From Sisyra terminalis (Eukaryota > Arthropoda > Insecta > Neuroptera > Sisyridae): 64,000 nt of DNA. The stretch covers positions 29,078,001 to 29,142,000 of the forward strand of contig OY292278.1 of NCBI GenBank assembly GCA_958496175.1. The letters are read 5' to 3'. Positions within the stretch are counted from its first letter, which is position 1. Each line of letters begins with the position of its first letter. The position numbers and the translations under genes were made by a program. Below are positions 49,034 to 59,800 of this stretch, piece by piece. Under the pieces are notes generated by a model that was not told the DNA's origin, searched no databases, and worked only from the letters and a program-made list of their open reading frames with translations.

Positions 49034-49390
49034 ATTACAACGAAAAATAAAACCGGAATATATAAAATTAAATGTGGTTCCTGTAAAAAATTCTACATTG
49101 GCCAAACTGGTAGATCTTTCGGAACAAGATATAAGAAACATACACCCAAGAAACCTATTTCAACAACAACTTCAAATTTTACAAAACACCTTTATGATGA
49201 AAGTCATCAATGGTTAAATTTCGAAACAAATTTTAAGTCATTACATATTGGCAAGAAAGGATCACATATGAACACCCTAGAAGAATATGAAATATGCAAA
49301 TCACACAAACTAGATCCAAATAACATCCTTAACGACCAAATATATAAAACAAACAACCTATATGAAATTTGTTTAGAATTGACAAAATAA
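49034..49390 (+). pseudogene. GIY-YIG endonuclease domain of the Penelope-like element
   Basis: Open for 118 codons to TAA at 49388-49390. GIY (49055-49063) and YIG (49094-49102) lie ten residues apart, followed by an Arg-containing helix (TGRSFGTRYKKH), a His-rich stretch (FTKHLYDESHQW) and a late conserved Glu (LEEYEICK). This order matches Penelope endonucleases, which nick the target site for priming. The domain looks intact, but it has no start codon and no upstream polymerase in frame. Confidence 0.82.
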
Positions 49391-49392
49391 TC

Positions 49393-49437
49393 ATTACCTG
49401 ATGATGACAGCCAAAAATTGTTGAAACGCGTCGTAAT
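49393..49437 (+). ncRNA. Hammerhead-ribozyme-like motif in the Penelope-like 3' tail
   Basis: ATTAC (stem I), CTGATGA core at 49398-49404, a weak stem II (GACA / TGTT), GAAAC at 49423-49427, GCGTC, then GTAAT pairing fully with ATTAC. GTC before the second stem I strand is the classic cleavage triplet, and ACGCGT is a self-complementary minimal helix III. It starts three bases after the stop of the endonuclease. One unpaired U lies between the core and stem II, so activity is not assured. Confidence 0.55.
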
Positions 49438-49530
49438 AAAGAAAAAATTGAGTCATAGGACATATATTATTATTCATTAATTTATTAATTGTGACTCGGG
49501 AATAATTAAAATAATAATCAATGTTAAAAT

Positions 49531-49745
49531 TTCGTCTAAACTTTGATCAGTTTTCTTTCGAATTGAAAAAAAATAAAAGATAATATTAATCAAATTTTAA
49601 TGAACTGATAGTTATCGGTATTCATACTTGAAGAATCAAATAATAAGTGAAAAACAATAATTTTTTAACATTTTTATCTCACGAATTCAGTTTCGGTCGT
49701 AGTTTCGGATTAACGACAGCCGAAACCGAAACTAAGCTGAAACTC
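49531..49745 (-). repeat. TTTCGG-rich repeat, partial copy
   Basis: ATTCAGTTTCGGTCGTAGTT and CAGCCGAAACCGAAACTAAG plus the flank GATCAGTTTTCTTTCGAA match the element at 61417-62062 in opposite orientation. Confidence 0.6.
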
Positions 49746-50560
49746 ATTTTTTTGTTAAAATTATAGTTTGTTTTTATGTTCACAAAGGCTTAACTTCAAG
49801 AAAATAATATATCATTCAATTCTCTGATTAGTTCCGATAAATTCTAAAAGAGCACTAAAAATGTGTAAAAACGAACTATAATGTGAGCGCTTCTAGGTTA
49901 CTAATAAGACAACAGTAACGCCAATAGATAGGATATAACAAAATGAGCAGCATTGTATACAACAAAAAAATACGAAAATTTGCATAGATCTACAACAGTT
50001 TTTCTCATAGAGTTTCAATTAAATGAATAATTTTAAGTTGAAATCAACGATAGTAGCTTTATTGTTCGGTATCTTCATCCAACTCATTTTTTTTTGTTCA
50101 TAAATTTTCCTAAGTATTTTTGTTTTCTAATATTAGTTTAGAAATAGTTTTCATATATTACTATTCAATTAAGAAAATTTTCTCGTTTGAGAGACAATAT
50201 TTCATTATGTCACAACCAATCGAACTTATTCCCAACGAAGTCGGAAACATTTATATATTATGAACACGACAGTTAATTATATTCTCTTATCAAAATACAT
50301 AAATGCAATTGACTTTCCAACTTAACATTCTCAGTTTTAAATTCAACTGATTACAAGTTCAAACAACCAAAGTTCTACAAATATCTACATAGTGGAGTTG
50401 AAGACAAGAAACTTACTAGTTTTCAAATATTTATTTCAACTATTGAGGAAATGTATTGATTGCGAAAAATACTCTCTTATAAATAAGAAAACTTAAAGCT
50501 TTTATTTCAACGTTTTTATCCAATTTATTTACAAAATTTTTGACTAAAATATGTAGGACA

Positions 50561-50566
50561 TTTATT
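50561..50566 (-). promoter_or_regulatory. Candidate poly(A) signal of SLC38A9
   Basis: AATAAA on the minus strand about 142 bases past the stop. A second AATAAA lies at about 50524. In AT-rich DNA such hexamers are frequent, so this is only a candidate. Confidence 0.3.
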
Positions 50567-50707
50567 TTTAAATTATTATAAAACGATTATAGTATAATGA
50601 TTCGAACATATTAAATAAGTATATTTTTTTTAATTATACGCGTTTTAATCTAATACCAATATTTACAAATAGAATTTAAATAAATTTACATAAAGTTAAC
50701 TTAAAAA

Positions 50708-50876
50708 TTAATATAACACAAACTGTGCCATTAAATTGCATGCACCAATCAATGCGATTGTAATAAATAATACCACATGCCAATTTTGTAATTCACCCTG
50801 TTTCTTCAACGAAACATACTTGAGCAAACACGGTATGGTAAAGATGTAAATGAATCCACTAATCGCGCCAGTAAAT
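50708..50876 (-). CDS. SLC38A9: SLC38A9 last coding exon
   Basis: Residues 428-483 and the TAA stop. Two final helices (FTGAISGFIYIFTIPCLL and VVLFITIALIGACNLMAQF) match the C-terminus of the family, which also ends a few residues after the last helix. Confidence 0.92.
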
Positions 50877-53800
50877 CTAAAATCAAAAAAAAATTATAAA
50901 CTTTTAATTATTTCCTTCCCATAAAAGTTCAACTTACCGAACTAAAACTCCAACTTTGGGATAAAGACATGCGACTAATATGCAAATTATTATAATAATA
51001 ATATTAAAACCGATCGTCCATCGCAAAGGAAATGCTTGCTCATGATTAGGGTCCGTCGGTGTTATCGATTGACGCTCATTTTCAACGAATAAACCAAGCA
51101 CATTTTTTCGAAGCATAAAAGCCACTAACGGATAAGTAGTAACGATTTGAAAAAGGAAAAGAAACCTCGCAATTACTGTTAAAATGTCTGAGGTTTCAAA
51201 ATTATTGAAAATATTCTGGAAAAAATAAACACATTTAGTTTGATTGAGCATTGAAGAGTATGGACAAAGAGTTCAAACGCGTGTATCGTGTGGCACAAGA
51301 GTGGCTAATACCAAGAAATAGTTCCTCTTGTAAAGATCACTACTAAAGATTCAACTTTGACTAAACAGGAAATATTTTAAACATGACCAACTTGACCAAG
51401 TGGTCAAGGTGGCCGCTCCAAAACTAGTAGATGCTGGATCGATTCTCGTATCCAGCTAAATTTTAATATTTCTCGATTAACCTTAGAGATTAATACCAAC
51501 TACAAAACAGTAGAGGACATTAGAGGATGATATAATTTCATACTATATGTACTAATGTAGCTAGATCGCAACCCGTTTAAATGTAACCGACAATACCAGT
51601 TGAAAGTAAAAATGACAAATTGACATCCTCAAGTACAATTAGACTTAAGTAAAATTTATCAAACGCATTCCGAAAGCGTTATTTCAATGATTTCTTTAAT
51701 CAGAAATAATCAAAAATACTTTGGAAAAGTATCTAGATACTAGATAAATTATTTTTTTTAAAAATATCCTAAGTAATTTTGGGATATATAGTTACTCTTA
51801 AAAAAAGGAACTCAAAATTTATCTTATGTAACTTTTAAGATTCTTTCTGTATCTAATCTCTCGTTATGTCGGTATCTAAGTTACTTTTCGAAATCCAAGA
51901 TATTTTTTAGTTACAAGATACAGTTCTTTTTAAAAAGTATCTTTTAAAAAGATACTAGTTCCTTTTTTTCCTATTTTTTTTTAAAAATCCTTTATTACCG
52001 TCTATATATTTACAATTTATATACTATGCAATGTGCTAACATATTTTGGTTGCTTATATACCACACTTGAGGTAAAAACCGTAGTTCGACCCTGGTGTGG
52101 TATTTTCGAAACATGTTGAGAGGGCCCAACCAATGTTGGGACTCTCTAATTTTCCTAAAAATAAAGAATTAAAATATAATATCTAAGATACATTTAAGAA
52201 GCTTAGATACTTGGAAGTAACTAAAATATTTTTTTCTGGCAGTTCTAGTTTTAACACGTTTAATAGCAGCAGAATTCAGCAGCATTTTCGATGTTCTAGC
52301 TCAGGGATGATCAACCAGTGGTCCGCGAACCACGTAAGTTCCGCCTTGACCTTCATCTTTCCGGCCCGCGAGATTCATCACACTTTTACAAAATGTATTT
52401 ATTTTATAATGGTCAAATAAGTGAAAACCATTGTATTAAAAAATATCTTGTCTATCTAAATCTAATGTGGAGGTATATAATTTTGTTTGTGATCCATGGA
52501 GTTATGATGGATTTTCAAAGGGGCGCGCATTATCATTTGGGTTGAATACCCCTGGTCTAGCTTGTTAAACGTGGAGTAAATGTAACTAAACCAAACAAAC
52601 GCTAAACCCACTACCACAAAGTAGAGATACAAGGAATCCGAATGGCATAGGCTTTTTCTAAATATTCATGTACACCAATAACAAACCTAGATCATAACTC
52701 TCTTTTCAGTCACTATCAGCGCAAATATTCAGAACGTACCTATGATTTTAAGAAATTATTCCTATCTTGTACTAGTAGTGACCTTTAAACTGGCAACTAT
52801 TTCTTGGCTTCAGCTTTCATTTCATTTAAACTCAATGCATGAGTTTAGACTTCTTCATCCTTTATTGTCAATAATTAAGAAACTTAAAACTTACATCTTC
52901 TATACAAGTTTTTACCATGGGAAAGCTTAAGTAGTATAATCCACCAATAAAAGCATACGTGAATATAACAAGAATGTAGGCAATACTCAAATCTCGACCC
53001 TAAAACAATAATTCATCTGTGTAATAACTGGCAATAATTATTTTATATTAAAACAATCGTTAAACTTACATTACGATTTTGATCACGGTTTCGTTTCATA
53101 ATAGTAATAATAATATTATGGACAAAGTAGCTTAACGACAGCATTCCGGTCAATGTCGTAAAAGTTGGTTTCCACAATGCCTCAGTTGGGGCATGAAAAT
53201 TTATTCCCCAAATTGCCGATTTAAATATGACGAAGAAAAATAAATAAAAAACGCTCATCGTTCCTAAAAATAATTGGCAAAAATCATTTTTTTCACCCAT
53301 TTTAAACTGCCTCCATCATCAACCAACCTAAACAATTGAATTTAGTAAAAAATGTTGTATTCTTCGAATTCATAACTGGAAACATCAGCAAACTAACGAA
53401 AATGGGAACTGTGTTACGTAAATTCCAGACTTGACCATAAATCTTCGGACGGGCAAGTTGTTCGATTTCTACATAGTCAATTGGTGCTCCCGTTAAATTA
53501 CTTATTACCATACTTGGGCAAATAACTGTCGCCGAAGTGAATCCACTGCTATTGCTTTGATTTCGCATTGTAGATTCATCTAAAATTAAAAACAAAATGT
53601 GAATATTATTTGTTAAAGTTATTTTCAAATTCCTACCGTAAACAAAGTTGATTAATTGGTAAAGGAAATTGGACATTAGGACCCAATATACGATGCAGGC
53701 TCCTAATAGAACTATAATACTAAACACTTGAGCCACTCGTTCAAAAAATGGGCCTAGTAACTGATGGCATAATGCGGGCACTTCTTCTGCTAAACCTAGG

Positions 53801-56800
53801 AAAAAATTAGTTGTAAATTATATTTACAACAAAGACTGAATCTATTTACCATGATCTCGACTGGTTTGAAGGATGATATAGCATGTGTATAAACATAGAC
53901 CTCCCATTAGTATAGTTAGAAAAAATCCTGCTAGAATTCCAGATTTCTGCATACCCCATGCCATCGCTACTAACGAACTTCCCATAACTGTATTCCATAT
54001 TGAAAATCTAAAAGTTAAAAAAAAGATTTTTTTTTTTTGAAAAATGGTAGAGGAAATTTCCTAACAAGGTACTAAAAATCTTATTCATTGAAGTATGGCT
54101 TGTATAGAGAAAACGCTTTAAACAAAAAAATGTCCTTTTTACTATCCGAATATAATAAATCAAATAACAATAATAAATTGAAAATTAAATCAATTATCCA
54201 AAATTTACATTCATTTTGTATGATTTCTAATTACTAATAATATATGAGCCTACTGGTGGTCGAGTGGTTCAGGTGACCACTCCAAAACTGGTAAGAGTTG
54301 GATTCGAATCTCGTATCAAGCAAATTTTCGATATTTCTTACTATACGGACTTTTATTAACTCTAGAGTCCTTAGAACCCTTAGTAGTTACAAAGCGACGG
54401 TAAATAACAATTAAAGAAAAACATTATATAAAGTGTATTGTAGTCAGTGGCGTAACTAGACTTTTTAGGCCTATAAGCAAATTCCTACTAGGGGATCCCT
54501 ACTAACAATAAAACAAAATTAGAAGAAGCAAATAATGGTGTAATTTACTTAATTGATTTGTATTTATTCACTTCATTTTTATTTATTTTTAATGGAAAGT
54601 CATTAATTTAAGTCAATTGACAATTTATTTTCCGGTTATTTCAAACACTTCAAAACAACCTCCTACAAGGAGATTATTTTTGACGAAACAATCGTAAGCA
54701 TGTTGTTATTTTTGGACATGAGTCTATACAAAATATAGCAAATATGCTATATTTAACTTTTTTAATTACCTTTTGCTTTATAAATCCAATATTAACGGTG
54801 AACTATCAATTATTGTAACCAAGATTTATATTATTTATGCTTGAAAAAAATGCAGCCAATCTTCATGGAGATATCCCGAAGGAGGGTATGGTTACGATAC
54901 TATGGTAGGGTAAGGTAATATATAAAAAATTATTCCAATCTTACAATGCATGATGGAATATGTGCCAAGATGTAGCGCCACCACGAGTGTGTCTAGAGTA
55001 CTAACTTAAAATCCCTTAGTTACCTTTGGTTACCTTAAACACAAAAGTAAATAGCAGTACATAGCTTCGACTTAAGTTAGTATTTCAGACACACTTGTGG
55101 AGACGCCACATCTTTTGACACATTTCCCATCATGTATTGCAGGATTATAATACCATCCCATATATTACCTTATGATAGCGACTCTTCGGTTGTACCTTAT
55201 AGAGACTAATGTGTATATCGGTGTTTATCTATCCGCTAATCTTCTTAGTCTAAACTACTGAACCGGTTTTAGTGAAATTTAAAACAAATTTTGCTTAATC
55301 GTAAGCTTTAGAGTCAAGCTGGAAAGAACTAAGCATATTTTAACCCAAAACAGCGTGTTTAACTCAAAACAGTAGGTTAACACCAGGGAGATTTATGAGC
55401 AATTTATAAAATAAATTTGATATCATTATATCGATTATATCAATGAATGAAATCACCAATGACCGCAAAAAATAACTTTTCATAAAGTATAGAAAAGAAA
55501 AATTTTGATAAAATTTTGCCAAACAACTAGTATCTAATAATAACTATTTTGAAATTTAAATGTTACCGAGTACAAGTTAACTACACAAAATTCAATTCAT
55601 TTTCTTATTAGATATTTTCCAAACTTGTTAAAATTATAAAAACTACAAAAATACGATCTCTGTTTACATTCCACTTCAATAGTAGAATCGACACTGCATA
55701 TACTTTAATAAAATATCTAACACTGATTATGTGATGGAAACTCTTTTAAACTTTTTAATAAGTCGACAGAATTGTATCGTTGTAAAATAGATCAGAATGG
55801 AAAAAAATAAAAAAACTGTTATGTGGCCATTTTCAAAGTTTGAAAATTTTACAAGAACCATCTATATTTAGATTTTTTTATTAAAAAATTAATGGACATT
55901 TAGCACTTAGTTAGCGATCGATAATTTCCTGATATATTTTCCATTTTCCATTCAATATCCGGTCTAAAACATTATTGAAACTTATTGAAACTAGGTTCTG
56001 GGCATTGTAAAATTTTATATACAACAAAGAGATATTAATCTTAGAAAACGGTCACATTGTTCGACCATAGTATTGACTAACTACTAGTAACAATGAAGTT
56101 ACTTCATTGCTGGTATTTAAATGGTTAAATAGCAAGAAATATAACCATTTCATCGTATACTATGAAATTTGCAAACTCATATTAAAGAATATATTTATTT
56201 AATTTTTATCCATTTCTTTTCAAAAATTTTGCCGTAACTTGTCGTTATCCATTTACGATATTGTCTACTGTTGCATTTTCTTATTTAAGCATTGAGCAGA
56301 TTAACATAATATACATAATATATGTTAGTATAGGCAAACAATGATACATCGTATTTTTCTCATACATTTTGGAAACTTTCCAAAACTTTAAAAGCACGAA
56401 AACTGTTATGAAAATATTCGCTGCAATGTTGCCAAATTCAAAAGTTCTTCAATATTCTCACAAGCACATTTAAATTTCTATTCGTTCAAACCAAACACAA
56501 ATATGGTCATGGTTTTTACGAATTAACGAAAAAAACTAAATTATTTTTCATTCAACCACGCAATCTATTTGCTTCCAATTAAGAAGAATGATAAGAAATC
56601 AGAATAAAAAGCAAAAAAATTCTAGGAAATTTGAATATGGCAATAAATTGTGTAGTCAATTTTGGTATTTAACAAGAAACCTTTTAGGTATTATTTAATA
56701 CATACATATATACTTAGATATTTAAAACACTTACATTGTCACAATTGAATTCTGTGTATTGTCATTGTTCTTTGATGAATTCATTCCGAACGAAGAACAC

Positions 56801-59800
56801 TAAAACATACAAATAGAACTTAATAAAATCAACTTCTTACAACTTTAAAATTTTCAAGTCGACTAACGAGAAAAATCATTAATTTCCTATAAACTGTTAA
56901 CATAAATTCATAGCATAACAAAGCATAACTTCTATTAACATAAATTGCATCTCTAATTGCATGTACAGTTCTCCTACATTTACAATCATCTTCTTTTTTT
57001 AATTGTTTTATAATTATAACAATTCCATCCACAATTTTTATAAATAAATTTAAATAAAAATAAAAAATCAGCAAATCTTTGCAACCCTTATTTCTATTTG
57101 TGTTTTTGTATGGTTTAACAAATGGTTCATATAATCATTTATTAAAGATAGAATAGAATGATGAAAGGGTAGGATGGGAAATGAATCTATCATATTATAT
57201 ATATCATTTGCAAAGAAGTGCCACAAGATTATTAAGACGAATAAAACTATATCTACACTTTAAAAATATTTTTTTAGGAAGAAAGCAAAAAAATTTCGTG
57301 ATTTGGGTGCAAAGCCGTCCTTAACCATCTAGGCGCCCACTGATCTATATATATAATGGAAAGCGTCCTGTACGGTAAATAAGAAACCGTGTTAGAAGCA
57401 ACTGCCAGTGCTATCAGCGCTGATGGAAAGCTGGATTAAATTTAACAAAATGCAACTGCGTCTGTGTTGGAAGAAGTGTAAGTGTATGTTAATGAAGCAA
57501 AGAACATGTAATTGTAAGCGCTCATTTGTATAGATTGGCGCTCATGGGCACTCACTTCACAGCCGTTGTCTTTAGTAACCAAAAAAAGATGTACTTCTTA
57601 TACCACACTATATTAATCTTATGGTTATTTCACGCCATATGCACAGTTCATTTATACAGATCATTTTAGGCGTCACATCTATCGACGCTTTGACGCATTT
57701 TTTTTTAATTGTGTACAATATTTATTATTAAATTTATAGAAAACATGTGAAAATCCCAGGAACCCCCCCACCTTAGGTATAGGAATTATTGAGTGTAGGA
57801 TATAGGAACTGTTAGGATGATTCACATTACTAATACATTCCAAACATGAAATTAAATCAATGCGTTCGAGTGTAGTACTTAAGATTCCACTAGGTACATG
57901 TTTTCCAGAGAGTTCTTTGACGCGAATAGACTCAACAGCTTGAGTTCTGGATCTAACACCGTTACCTAGATTAGACATGCGCAAAAAACGTACACCAGAA
58001 AAAAAAACTTGACGAAAACCTATTAAAAACCGGTGATAACATCAAACTAACCAACAAAATGTCTTCGGTAAACATAATCAGTGATTTCATCGGAAGAATA
58101 CTACCCTCAAGAATGCTACTCATCGCACATGGGAAGCATAACTGCTTCCCAACTATACCAAAGCTATTATTGCGATAACATATTCTCAGTCTCTTTATCT
58201 ATGAAGAGGTGCTCCGCACTAACAATTTTACTTTTGACAATGTAACCAAAATACTACAAAACGTTATCTACCTCCCTAAAACCAGCATTGCTTGGTTGCC
58301 ATTGATATGTATATATGGATCAACCATGCAACTGGCGTCAATTAAAAATAAATAAGAATTTAGTGTGGAATACGAAACATCGTCTACGTAGGTACAGTTC
58401 TTAAGGTAACTTAAATCAACAGCTTGCAATTGAGAGCCAATGAGAGCCAACCTACACAGGAATGCAATCGATATATCGATTTTTTCAAACATCGATATAT
58501 CGTTCATAAACATCGATGTTAAAACCCAAAACATCAATTTGTTGATATTTCGATAATTCATTAGTAAAACATCGATAATTCATCGTTTTTCATGAGCGAT
58601 GAATTATGAACGATATTTTGTCATAGCACCACCTTTCGTTCTGTTCATCTGCAGCAATTCACTGCTTGCGAAGCCACTGATATTAACGAATTACGTCATA
58701 CGCGTCACATGATCTTTCTCATATTAAGTACAGTGCCAAGGCAATAAAATTCGGAATAAACAAGAGCAACAGACATTAATGAAGGGTGCGTTCCGATTTA
58801 CACTGCGACCACTGAAAGGTGTGACGTCAATTTAGTATACTGCGAAGCCGTTCCTGTATAGTTAACTGTACTGGTTACTGTTTAAAACTGAACGCAGTCC
58901 AGTATACTGACCAGTACTGACATCGTTTTTCCATTTTCTCAACGAGTAATCTTTTATCATGGTAAAAAAGTAATTACCCGAGTCACAAAACTGAAAATTT
59001 ATGTTTAATTCTTAATTTATACGTTATAGATTATTACAGAAATGCAAAATTTACTTTTTTCTCAATTACTTTTTCAAATATATACAAGTATTTTTTAAAT
59101 TTCAGTTTTTTTAATCAAAATAATAATTAAGCATGGTAAAAAAATAATAACCCGAGTCATAAAATTAAAAATGTATTTTTAATTATTATTTAATAGGTTA
59201 CATAAATACAAATACATCGGACAGTATATAGGAACGCACCCGAAGTAATACCTTCTCCCCCCTCCTAAAATATATAAAATTTGTGATCAGGATTACTTGG
59301 TATCCCTGTTCGAGTAATAACCATCTAATATCATAGTTATATCCCCCTCATACTATGCTACTAAGAGTTTTTACACCAATAGCATATGAGTATCTATATA
59401 TTTTTCGTTTTTGATAAACTTTTGACAGTAAATCAAATATCAGCTAAAATCCTGATAAATTGTATCCTAAAAGTCTCATTACATCTTTGTCTCATGGAAA
59501 TATATTCCAATAAAAATTCTAAATTCAATACTACAGCGAAAATTTTATTTTTCATTTAGATTTTACGCTTAATATAAAGGTATTAGATTTAAATTTGAAA
59601 TAGCAAATCACTAATTCTTTCAAAAAAATGATTTTTTGATAAATAATAGCTCAAGAACTCTGTGCCGCATGCGGCTCGAGATGAACATTGTTGCGGCCTA
59701 GTCAATTTACCCGATGCAAAATAAAAATAAAATAGAAATATGAATTAGAAACAAAACCAGTATCAGGACGTAAACTATAACTTAACTTTATATATGTTTA

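Larger units (their letters stand above)
47858..49390 (+). pseudogene. Penelope-like retroelement, 5'-truncated and interrupted
   Basis: The fragment starts in the end of the reverse-transcriptase region (NENGKLSHNIY), shifts frame at an A-run near 47893, and continues as HKTSFHPRNQKMAAYNSLV and RAIKFPFSTKAREEE, the linker typical of Penelope proteins. It is split by the hAT copy at 48156-48909, then ends with a GIY-YIG endonuclease (49034-49390). The palm motifs of the reverse transcriptase are absent, so this copy cannot act alone. Confidence 0.8.

Noticed and set aside
57425..57535. Cys-rich frame (CWKKCKCMLMKQRTCNCK)
   Set aside because: Resembles CXC-type Cys-rich tails found in some transposon proteins, but it is too short and isolated to call.
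57679..57984. Minus-strand 101-codon frame in an SLC38A9 intron
   Set aside because: No recognisable domain, no splice context and no similarity I can name. The region is surrounded by repeat fragments.
58268..58561. Minus-strand 97-codon frame
   Set aside because: Runs into the ATCGAT-rich repeat. The segment around 58365-58390 also resembles 62395-62450, so it is repeat-derived.
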